The position numbers were made by a program, and so were the translations under genes. From Deltaproteobacteria bacterium (GTDB taxonomy: Bacteria; Desulfobacterota; Deferrisomatia; Deferrisomatales; Deferrisomataceae): DNA of 6,396 bases. This document shows, in pieces, positions 1 to 5,589 of the stretch; positions within the stretch are counted from its first letter, which is position 1; the number at the start of each line of letters is the position of its first letter. The stretch is from positions 1 to 6,396 of the forward strand of contig JAADGT010000273.1 in the NCBI GenBank assembly GCA_013152215.1. Direction: 5' to 3'. A model generated the notes under the pieces. It did no database searches and was not told the DNA's origin. It worked only from the letters and a program-made list of their open reading frames with translations.

Positions 1-175
1 GTGAGAGCACGCGCCGCGGCCGCTCCCCTACGTCGGGTGGCCCGGGCTGCTCGGCCGTCGCGCTTCGTCGGAGCCCCCAGCCCCACCGCCGGAATGGATA
101 TGCTTTTTTGCGGAACGGAACACTAGCTGCCCAGCGGGCCGTAGGCCCAAAGTTACTGCAAGGGAGCCATTCACC
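1..175. other. Leader region upstream of the operon
   Basis: No gene can be supported here. The + strand is open in frame 1 to a TAG at 124-126, but the predicted peptide is only an Ala/Arg-rich string typical of GC-rich sequence, so I do not call it a truncated gene. The stretch 94-123 is a local AT-rich island containing TATGCT at 100-105 and a run of six T at 104-109, the most likely place for a promoter. No convincing -35 box sits at the right distance. A short hairpin, GGGCC (136-140) with GGCCC (144-148) around a GTA loop, lies between this island and the ribosome binding site GGGAG (162-166) of the first gene. Confidence 0.4.
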
Positions 176-1459
176 ATGAGCCAAACCTTCATGCCATCCA
201 TCCGGGACGAGGAGGAGCTGGCCCGCGTCCAGCTCGAGGGGCTCCGCTGGACCGTCCGCCACGCGTACGAGGGGTCGGAGTTCTACCGCCGCCGGTTCGA
301 CGAGGCCGGGGTGCGGCCCGACCAGATCAAGACCCTCGAGGACATCCAGCGCCTGCCGTTCACCACGGCCAACGACCTGCGCGAAGGATACCCGTTCCCG
401 CTCCTGAGCGTGCCCACGGATCGGGTGGTGCGGATCCACTCGTCCTCGGGAACCACGGGCAAGCGGAAGATCCTCGCCTACACCCGCAAGGACATCGAGG
501 ACTGGACCGCGTTCTTCGCCCGGTGCTACGAGATGGCCGGGGTGGGCCCGGGCGACCGGGTCCAGATCGCCGTGGGATACGGGCTGTGGACCGCGGGGGT
601 GAGCTTCCAGGCCGGGTGCGAGGCGGTGGGCGCCATGGCGGTGCCCGTGGGACCCGGCAACGTGGACCTCCAGTGCCAGTTCCTGGTGGACCTGCAGCCC
701 ACGGTGGTGTGCTGCACCGCCAGCATGGCGCTGCTGCTGGCCGAGGAGGTGGAGCGCCGGAACCTGCGGGACCGCATCCGCCTGAGGTCGGTGATCCAGG
801 GCTCGGAGCGGTGCAGCGACCGGATGCGGCGCCGGATCCAGGAGGGGCTCGGGGTGGAGCACGTGTTCGACATCACCGGCATGACCGAGCTGTACGGGCC
901 GGGGGCCGGCATCGACTGCCGGGAGCACCGAGGCATCCACTACTGGGCCGACATGTACATCCTGGAGATCCTCGATCCCCAGACCCTGAAGCCGGTGCCC
1001 GAGGGCGAGATCGGGGAGATGGTGGTTACGACCTTGCGCAAGGAGGCCAGCCCCCTGATCCGGTACCGCACCCGGGACCTGACCCGGGCCCTGCCGGGGC
1101 GGTGCGCCTGCGGGTCGGTGTTCCCTCGGCACGACCGGATCCTGGGTCGGGACGACGACATGTTCATCTACCGGGCCGTGAACATCTACCCGGGCCAGAT
1201 CGACGAGATCCTGTCGGAGGTGCCGGGGGTGTCCAGCGAGTACAACATCGTGCTCGAGCGGCGCCAGGGCCGGGACTACATGACCATCTACGTGGAGCGG
1301 GACCCGGCGGGGGACCCCCTCAAGGACGAGCGCATCGAGGCGGACCTGGAGCACCGGATCAAGAGCCAGATCATGGTGTCGGCCGAGGTGAGGGTGGTGG
1401 ACTACGCCAGCCTGCCCCGAAGCGAGAAGAAGGCGAAACGGGTGTTCGACAAGCGCTGA
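176..1459 (+). CDS. PaaK-family (phenylacetate-CoA ligase-like) acyl-CoA ligase
   Basis: A 427-residue cytoplasmic adenylate-forming enzyme, the usual length for phenylacetate-CoA ligases. The family activates a carboxylic acid with ATP to an acyl-adenylate and transfers it to CoA. Visible motifs in order: P-loop SSSGTTGK (residues 89-96), DITGMTELYGPG (232-243, family A5-like motif), LIRYRTRDL (294-302), a CxCG pair at 310-312 followed by FPRHDRILGR, the hinge/C-terminal domain entry GRDDDMFIYRAVNIYP (324-339), and the lysine-rich C-terminal motif LPRSEKKAKRVFDKR (413-427). The ATG at 176 is chosen because GGGAG at 162-166 lies 9 nt upstream; an internal ATG at 191 has no such site. It is first in the operon, 16 nt before the FAD subunit gene, so its product is probably the substrate (or its acid a product) of the Mo enzyme. 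Differences from the PaaK consensus as I recall it: K for G in SEGK, A for G in RGVN, and RK after the P-loop lysine where PaaK has PT. The family assignment is firm; the substrate is not (phenylacetate, a benzoate derivative or a heteroaromatic acid are all possible). Confidence 0.92.
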   Translation: MSQTFMPSIRDEEELARVQLEGLRWTVRHAYEGSEFYRRRFDEAGVRPDQIKTLEDIQRLPFTTANDLREGYPFPLLSVPTDRVVRIHSSSGTTGKRKILAYTRKDIEDWTAFFARCYEMAGVGPGDRVQIAVGYGLWTAGVSFQAGCEAVGAMAVPVGPGNVDLQCQFLVDLQPTVVCCTASMALLLAEEVERRNLRDRIRLRSVIQGSERCSDRMRRRIQEGLGVEHVFDITGMTELYGPGAGIDCREHRGIHYWADMYILEILDPQTLKPVPEGEIGEMVVTTLRKEASPLIRYRTRDLTRALPGRCACGSVFPRHDRILGRDDDMFIYRAVNIYPGQIDEILSEVPGVSSEYNIVLERRQGRDYMTIYVERDPAGDPLKDERIEADLEHRIKSQIMVSAEVRVVDYASLPRSEKKAKRVFDKR

Positions 1460-1475
1460 GCGCGGAGGACGCGAC

Positions 1476-2360
1476 ATGGCCGCAAAGGGCTTTTCCTATC
1501 ACCGACCGACCAGCCTGGGCGAGGCCCTGGCCCTGCTGGCGGACCTGGGGCCGGGGGCGGTTCCGGTGGCGGGGGCGACGGACGTCTGGGTGAACCTGCG
1601 GGCCGGCAAGCTCGCGCCCGAGGCCCTGGTGTCGCTGCGCAACGTGCCGGAGCTCTCGGGCCTGCGGAAGACGGAGCACGGCCTCGTGCTGGGGGCATGC
1701 GTCACCCATGCCGAGGTGGAGGACGACCTGTGGGTGGCCGAGCATTTTCCGGCCCTGCACCAGGCCTGCTCGGGCGTGGGGTCGAGGCAGGTGCGCAACG
1801 TGGCCACGGTGGGCGGAAACCTGTGCAACGCCGCCCCTTCGGCCGACTCGGCCGTGGGGCTCCTGCTCTACGACGCCGAGTGCCGCATCGAGACCGGAAC
1901 CGGCCACCGGGACGTGCCGCTGACCGAGTTTTTCGCCGGCCCGAACCGGACCGTGCTCGGCCCCGGCGAGGTGCTGGCCGAGATCCGGCTGCCGCTCCCG
2001 GCGGGCAGGACCTTTGCGGGCTACCGGAAGATCACCCGCCGCAAGGCCGTGGAGCTGCCGATGATCGGCATCGGCGCCCGGGTGACCCTCGGGACCGACG
2101 GCCGGGTGGCCGAGGCCCGGATCGCCCTGGGGGTGGCCGGTCCCACCCCCCTGCGGGTGCGCAAGGCCGAGGAGCGGCTGGAGGGCGAGCCCCTCACCCG
2201 CGAGGCCGCGGCCGAGGCCGCCGAGATCGCGGCCCAGGAGGCCAAAGTGCGCGACTCCTGGCGGGGCGAGGCGTGGTACCGTCGGGAGATGATCCGGGTG
2301 TGGATCCCCCGGATCCTGGACGAGGCGGGGGCGTGGGAAGGGCGGGAAGGAGAGCTCTGA
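1476..2360 (+). CDS. FAD-binding (medium) subunit of xanthine oxidase-family Mo hydroxylase
   Basis: A 294-residue subunit of the CoxM/XdhB/HcrB type that holds FAD and passes electrons from the iron-sulfur subunit to an external acceptor. The two FAD-contacting glycine motifs are present: VAGATDVWVNLR (residues 31-42, replacing the common AGGTDL) and TVGGNLCNAAPSADS (111-125, common form TIGGNLANASPAADS). RQVRNVATVGG at 104-114 and the FxGP-type stretch EFFAGPNRTVLGPGEVL (151-167) are also typical. The C-terminal CO dehydrogenase flavoprotein domain (about 180-285) follows the usual pattern. It runs directly from the second FAD motif into SAVGLLLYDAECRI without the roughly 40-residue cysteine-rich insertion that carries the extra [4Fe-4S] cluster of 4-hydroxybenzoyl-CoA reductase HcrB. 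The four cysteines present (75, 98, 117, 136) are scattered. The start is set by GGAGG at 1464-1468, 7 nt before ATG. The stop is 1 nt before the next gene, which implies translational coupling. Confidence 0.93.
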   Translation: MAAKGFSYHRPTSLGEALALLADLGPGAVPVAGATDVWVNLRAGKLAPEALVSLRNVPELSGLRKTEHGLVLGACVTHAEVEDDLWVAEHFPALHQACSGVGSRQVRNVATVGGNLCNAAPSADSAVGLLLYDAECRIETGTGHRDVPLTEFFAGPNRTVLGPGEVLAEIRLPLPAGRTFAGYRKITRRKAVELPMIGIGARVTLGTDGRVAEARIALGVAGPTPLRVRKAEERLEGEPLTREAAAEAAEIAAQEAKVRDSWRGEAWYRREMIRVWIPRILDEAGAWEGREGEL

Positions 2361-2361
2361 T

Positions 2362-2838
2362 ATGGAACGCATCACGATTCGATTCAAGGTCAACGGGGAG
2401 GACGCCACCGTGGCGGTGGCGCCCCACTGGAACCTCCTGCGGGTGCTCCGGGAGGAGTTGGAGCTCACCGGGGCCAAGGAGGGGTGCGGGGCGGGCGAGT
2501 GCGGGGCCTGCACGGTTCTCGTGAACGGCCGGGCGGTGAACGCCTGCCTGTACCCGGCCGTGGAGGCCGACGGCGCCGAGGTGACCACCGTGGAGGGGCT
2601 GGCCGGGCCGGGGGGCGAGCTGCACCCGATCCAGCGCGCGTTCGTGGAGAAGGGGGCCGTGCAGTGCGGGTTCTGCACCCCCGGCATGGTGCTGTCGGCC
2701 AAGGCGCTCCTGGACCGGGTGCCGCTGCCCAGCGAGGAGGAGATCCGCACCGCCCTGGCCGGGAATCTGTGCCGGTGCACCGGGTACGCCCAGATCATCG
2801 AGGCCGTGCAGGCGGCGGCCGAGGAGTTGAGCCGATGA
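2362..2838 (+). CDS. 2x[2Fe-2S] (small) subunit of xanthine oxidase-family Mo hydroxylase
   Basis: A 158-residue iron-sulfur subunit of the CoxS/XdhC-type small chain, full length for the family. The N-terminal plant-ferredoxin-like [2Fe-2S] site is complete: GCGAGECGAC supplies Cys42, Cys47 and Cys50, and Cys62 follows in VNAC. The C-terminal four-helix domain carries the second cluster with Cys102 and Cys105 (QCGFCTPGM) and Cys137 and Cys139 (LCRCTGY). These clusters form the electron path between the molybdenum site and FAD. AAGGAG at 2347-2352 lies 9 nt before the ATG, inside the end of the preceding gene. Its stop codon overlaps the large-subunit start in an ATGA, so the two should be translated together. 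No twin-arginine signal precedes the ferredoxin domain, unlike periplasmic members of the family, so the complex is expected in the cytoplasm. Confidence 0.96.
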   Translation: MERITIRFKVNGEDATVAVAPHWNLLRVLREELELTGAKEGCGAGECGACTVLVNGRAVNACLYPAVEADGAEVTTVEGLAGPGGELHPIQRAFVEKGAVQCGFCTPGMVLSAKALLDRVPLPSEEEIRTALAGNLCRCTGYAQIIEAVQAAAEELSR

Positions 2839-5177
2839 GTGCCACGGCAGTGGTGGGCAAGGCCGTCCCCAAGGTGGACGGCGCCGAGAAGGTCACGGGA
2901 CGCACCGTCTACATCCACGACCTGAAGATTCCAGGCATGCTGTACGGCAAGATCAAGTACAGCGACCGGGTGAGCGCGCGGATCGTCTCGATCGACACCT
3001 CCGAGGCGGAGAAGGTGCCGGGCGTGAAGGCCGTGATCACGGCCTACAACACCCCGGAGATCCGGTTCGGGTTCCTCAAGGACAACACCGCCCTGAAGAA
3101 GGACCGGGTGCGCCAGTACCGGGACGAGATCGCGGCCGTGGCCGCCACCACGCCCGAGGCGGCCGAGGAGGCGGTGCGGAAGATCCGGGTGGAGTACGAG
3201 GACCTGCCCGCGGTGTTCGATCCGGACGAGGCGCTGGCGCCCGAGGCGCCCCGGGTGCACGAGACCGACGCCCGGGGCAAGCCCCTCAAGGACAACCGGC
3301 TGCGCCTTCCCTGGCGGGTGGAGGCGGGCGACGTGAAGGCCGGGGAGGAGGCCAGCGCGTTCGTGGCCGAGGGCGAGTACGAGGTGGGGTGGGTGACCCA
3401 CTGCTGCCTGGGCACGTCGGGGTGCATCGCCTCGTTCGATCCCCACGGCAACCTGACCATGTACTCGAACACCCAGATCCCCAGCCTGGCCCGGACCGAC
3501 TACATGGAGGCGCTCAAGGCCATGGGGCTCCGGGGCCGGGTGCGGGTGGTGAACGCGGCCATCGGCGGCGGGTTCGGGTCGAAGCTCGACACCTATGCCC
3601 ACGAGTACATCGCGATCCTGCTCGCCCACCGCACCGGACGGCCGGTGAAGATCGTGTTCGACCGGGAGGAGGAGTTCTTCGCCACCTCTCCCCGGCAGCC
3701 GGTCAAGGTGCGGGTGCGGCAGGGGTGCGACGCGCAAGGTCGGCTCACCTTCCGGGAGATCTCCATGGTCCTGGACAACGGGGCCTACACCTCCTGGGGG
3801 GCCACCACCCCCACGGTGATGATGATGCCGGCCACCAGCCTGTACCGGGTGCCCAACGTTCGGTTCGAGGCCACCTGCGTGTACACGAACAACACCTACT
3901 GCCAGGCCATGCGTGGGTACGGCACGCCCCAGGTCACCTTCGCCATCGAGTGCAACCTGGACGAGCTGGCCGAGAAGGTCGGGCTGGACCCCCTGGAGAT
4001 GCGCCTGCGGAACGCGAACGAGCCGGGGGAGGTCACGCCCCAGGGGTTCAAGGTCACCACCTGCGGCCACCGGGAGTGCATCGAGGAGGTGGCCAAGCGC
4101 CTCGACTGGAAGAACAAGCGGGGCCGGGCCGGGCAGACGGGGTCCAAGCGCCGGGGCGTGGGCATGGCCTGCCTGATGCACGTGGGCGGCGGGGCCAAGA
4201 TCTACCGGTCCGACGGGTGCGGCACCCTGATCAAGGTGGACGACTTCGGGAACGTGGACGTGTTCAGCGGGTCCATGGACATCGGCCAGGGCCTGGACAC
4301 GGTGCTCAGGCAGATCGTGGCCGAGACCCTGGGGGTGGGGATCGAACGGGTCAACGTGATCGTGGGCGACACCGACGTGTGCCCCTGGGACGTGGGGGTC
4401 CATGCGTCCCGGTCCACCTTCATCGCGGGCAACTCGGCGTTGAACGCCGCCCGCATGGTGCGCGACCAGATCCTGGAGTTCGCGGGCCAGATGCTGGAGG
4501 CCCCGCCCGAGATCCTGGCCCTGGAGAACGGCCAGGTGGTGTGCCGGGAGGATCCCTCGAAGAACCTGCCCCTGGCCAAGGTGCTCCGGCGGGCCCACTT
4601 CGCCAAGACCGGCAACACCATGTTCATGGCGGCCCACTTCTACGAGCCCGACACCGACATGCTGGAGGGGGAGTTCAAGGGCAACTACTCGTGCACCTAC
4701 GCCTGGGGCTGTCACGGCGTGGAGGTGGAGGTGGACACCGAGACCGGCCACGTGGAGATCGTCAAGTACGTGGCGGCCCACGACGTGGGCCGGGCGATCA
4801 ACCCGATGCTCCTGCGGGGCCAGGTGCAGGGCGCGGTGATGATGGGCATCGGGTACGCCCTGTCCGAGGAGATGATCTTCGAGCAGGGCCGGCTCCGGAA
4901 CCCCAACTTCCGCGACTACAAGATCCTCACGGCCAAGGACGCCGTGAAGGTGGAGCCGGTGATCGTGGAGACCGAGGACCCGGCCGGCCCGTTCGGGGCC
5001 AAGGGGATCGGCGAGCCCGGGTTGGTGCCCTCGGCCCCGGCCATCGCCAACGCCATCTACGACGCCGTGGGCGTGCGTCTGAACCGCCTGCCCCTGAAGC
5101 CCGAACGGGTGCTCCGGGCGCTCAAAGAACGGGAGGCCCCATCAGGCCCCTGCGGGGCCCTACAACGGGAAGGGTAG
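2835..5177 (+). CDS. Molybdopterin-binding (large, catalytic) subunit of xanthine oxidase-family Mo hydroxylase
   Basis: A 780-residue catalytic subunit holding the molybdenum-pterin cofactor. The start is the ATG overlapping the previous stop, with GAGGAG at 2821-2826; the frame is open upstream but only as a shadow of the 2Fe-2S gene. Family motifs: VPKVDGAEKVTGRTVY (residues 11-26), IGGGFGSK (243-250), QAMRGYGTPQ (357-366, Arg360 aligning with xanthine oxidase Arg880), DIGQG (482-486), GDTDVCPWDVG with ASRSTF (511-529), HDVGRAINP (649-657) and GAKGIGEPG (721-729), where Glu727 matches the catalytic glutamate that activates the Mo-bound water. The active-site CSFR loop of aerobic CO dehydrogenase is absent, so it is not CoxL. 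It resembles 4-hydroxybenzoyl-CoA reductase alpha chains in size and operon setting, but the partner FAD subunit lacks the diagnostic cluster. Some usually conserved positions differ: SDRVSARI (43-50) for SPHAHARI, RDEIAAVAA (96-104), and HCCLGTSGC (189-197) where an HxxMEP-like segment is common. The last 15 residues look like an unconserved tail. The substrate is unknown. Confidence 0.95.
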   Translation: MSATAVVGKAVPKVDGAEKVTGRTVYIHDLKIPGMLYGKIKYSDRVSARIVSIDTSEAEKVPGVKAVITAYNTPEIRFGFLKDNTALKKDRVRQYRDEIAAVAATTPEAAEEAVRKIRVEYEDLPAVFDPDEALAPEAPRVHETDARGKPLKDNRLRLPWRVEAGDVKAGEEASAFVAEGEYEVGWVTHCCLGTSGCIASFDPHGNLTMYSNTQIPSLARTDYMEALKAMGLRGRVRVVNAAIGGGFGSKLDTYAHEYIAILLAHRTGRPVKIVFDREEEFFATSPRQPVKVRVRQGCDAQGRLTFREISMVLDNGAYTSWGATTPTVMMMPATSLYRVPNVRFEATCVYTNNTYCQAMRGYGTPQVTFAIECNLDELAEKVGLDPLEMRLRNANEPGEVTPQGFKVTTCGHRECIEEVAKRLDWKNKRGRAGQTGSKRRGVGMACLMHVGGGAKIYRSDGCGTLIKVDDFGNVDVFSGSMDIGQGLDTVLRQIVAETLGVGIERVNVIVGDTDVCPWDVGVHASRSTFIAGNSALNAARMVRDQILEFAGQMLEAPPEILALENGQVVCREDPSKNLPLAKVLRRAHFAKTGNTMFMAAHFYEPDTDMLEGEFKGNYSCTYAWGCHGVEVEVDTETGHVEIVKYVAAHDVGRAINPMLLRGQVQGAVMMGIGYALSEEMIFEQGRLRNPNFRDYKILTAKDAVKVEPVIVETEDPAGPFGAKGIGEPGLVPSAPAIANAIYDAVGVRLNRLPLKPERVLRALKEREAPSGPCGALQREG

Positions 5178-5196
5178 CTTTCGTTGGTCCGGAACC

Positions 5197-5297
5197 ATTG
5201 CCGGCGGTGGGGCACGGGGTCTGCTTCCGGCCGCGTGCGAAGCCGGGCATTGCGATTCGCCGCGCAGGCACGGGGCACCGTCGGCGGTTTCATGACC
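5197..5297 (+). repeat. Dispersed repeat, copy 1
   Basis: This stretch aligns in the same orientation with 6320-6396 through colinear blocks at nearly constant spacing: ATTGCC (5197-5202), TTCCGGCCG (5225-5233), GGCAT (5246-5250), CGATTCGCCGCGC (5253-5265, one extra T relative to the other copy), and TTTCATGACC near 5297. It begins 20 nt after the stop codon of the large-subunit gene. The right arm of the inverted repeat (5343-5398) is a partial copy of the same unit in the opposite orientation. Confidence 0.6.
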
Positions 5298-5398
5298 GTT
5301 CGGTGGGGCACGAACGGATTCGCGGTACGAGCGTTGGAGGCGCTGCGCGGCGAGCTAAGGAGCCGCACGCGGCTCTCCAGCAGACCCCATGCCCCACC
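5206..5398. repeat. Large imperfect inverted repeat with apical hairpin
   Basis: The left arm (5206-5267) and right arm (5343-5398) are reverse complements in three colinear blocks. Block 1 is 5206-5225 with 5379-5398, 19 of 20 matching, core GGTGGGGCA. Block 2 is 5230-5239 with 5364-5373, 10 of 10. Block 3 is 5257-5267 with 5343-5353, 11 of 11. The unpaired spacers are short and similar in size (4 versus 5 nt, then 17 versus 10 nt). Between the arms lies a perfect 7-bp stem, CCGTTCG (5296-5302) with CGAACGG (5311-5317), whose 8-nt loop GTGGGGCA repeats the core of block 1. The right arm also has its own hairpin, GAGCCGC (5360-5366) with GCGGCTC (5369-5375). It could be a folded non-coding RNA, a MITE-like element, or two inverted copies of a dispersed repeat. 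Confidence 0.75.
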
Positions 5399-5439
5399 GA
5401 GCGTTTGGCGGCGGTTCGGGGAAGCGGCCCGGGCTTCAG

Positions 5440-5467
5440 GAACCAGAATTCAGGGGACAGAAGTCAG
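5440..5467 (+). repeat. Degenerate 7-nt tandem repeat, left tract
   Basis: Four consecutive 7-nt units each end in CAG (pattern RRNNCAG on the + strand, for example GGGACAG and AAGTCAG). The tract matches the reverse complement of 5523-5550 at 21 of 28 positions. It resembles the short tandemly repeated (STRR-like) heptamers known from some bacterial spacers, notably in cyanobacteria; that comparison is by form only. Confidence 0.65.
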
Positions 5468-5515
5468 AAAATGGGCAAAGACACTGTGGCCAAAGCGACG
5501 TCGTGGGACCACGAC

Positions 5516-5550
5516 CTGTCCACTGACATCTGTCCTCTGACCGTTGGTCC
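5516..5550 (-). repeat. Degenerate 7-nt tandem repeat, right tract (inverted)
   Basis: Five 7-nt units; four begin with CTG on the + strand (such as CTGTCCA and CTGACAT, that is, CAG-ending units on the - strand) and the fifth is TTGGTCC. It faces the tract at 5440-5467. Just inside it, adjoining the first unit, is a perfect 7-bp stem, GTCGTGG (5500-5506) with CCACGAC (5509-5515) around a 2-base GA centre, so the whole block 5440-5550 is an imperfect nested inverted repeat. Confidence 0.65.
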
Positions 5551-5552
5551 CT

Positions 5553-5589
5553 ATGCCCCCGAGACCGTGGGGTGACGCCAAAGGGGCAT
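5553..5589 (+). promoter_or_regulatory. Possible hairpin covering the mocA-like start site
   Basis: ATGCCCC (5553-5559) can pair perfectly with GGGGCAT (5583-5589). The right side of this stem contains the only purine-rich candidate ribosome binding sequence (AAAGGGG, 5580-5586) and the first two bases of the ATG at 5588. The same C-run (5557-5560) could instead pair with GGGG at 5569-5572, which would leave the start region free. The two pairings exclude each other. The stems are visible; any regulatory role is speculation. Confidence 0.3.

Larger units (their letters stand above)
5178..5587. other. Repeat-dense intergenic spacer, no gene supported
   Basis: A 410-nt gap between the large-subunit gene and the mocA-like gene. 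It contains a large imperfect inverted repeat (5206-5398) with an apical hairpin, two facing tracts of degenerate 7-nt repeats (5440-5550), and a possible hairpin over the downstream start (5553-5589). Open frames through it have no plausible ribosome binding site, are Arg-rich and cross the repeats, so I treat it as non-coding. There is no clear T-tract terminator. If the operon transcript continues, all these structures would be in its RNA; if not, a promoter for the next gene must lie here, though I cannot point to one. Confidence 0.7.

Noticed and set aside
95..111. Sigma-54-like promoter (TGG followed by TTGC)
   Set aside because: The distance between the GG and GC elements is 12 nt rather than the required 10, and the -24 element is otherwise a poor match.
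523..1593. Overlapping + strand frame of 356 codons
   Set aside because: Pro/Gly/Arg-rich shadow of the ligase gene in another frame, with no recognisable motif.
2484..2834. Upstream extension of the large-subunit frame to about 897 codons
   Set aside because: This part is the Arg/Gly-rich shadow of the 2Fe-2S gene. The ATG at 2835, with GAGGAG and the ATGA overlap, matches the usual N-terminus of the family.
2862..2882. 7-bp hairpin GCCGTCC/GGACGGC near the start of the large-subunit gene
   Set aside because: It falls in conserved coding sequence (VPKVDG) and is explained by codon use in GC-rich DNA.
1371..4781. Very long open frame on the - strand (1136 codons)
   Set aside because: It lies opposite three well identified genes, and its His/Leu/Gly/Pro-rich composition is what the complement of GC-rich codons gives. 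It has no family motif or ribosome binding site.
2835..5177. Aerobic CO dehydrogenase large subunit
   Set aside because: The CSFR active-site cysteine loop is missing; the position reads AMRGYG, as in xanthine oxidase-type hydroxylases.
5184..5540. Possible 118-codon gene in the spacer starting at TTG
   Set aside because: It has no ribosome binding site, is Arg-rich, and crosses both the inverted repeat and the heptamer tracts.
5440..5550. CRISPR-like array
   Set aside because: The units are 7 nt, degenerate and contiguous, with no spacers, so they are not CRISPR repeats.
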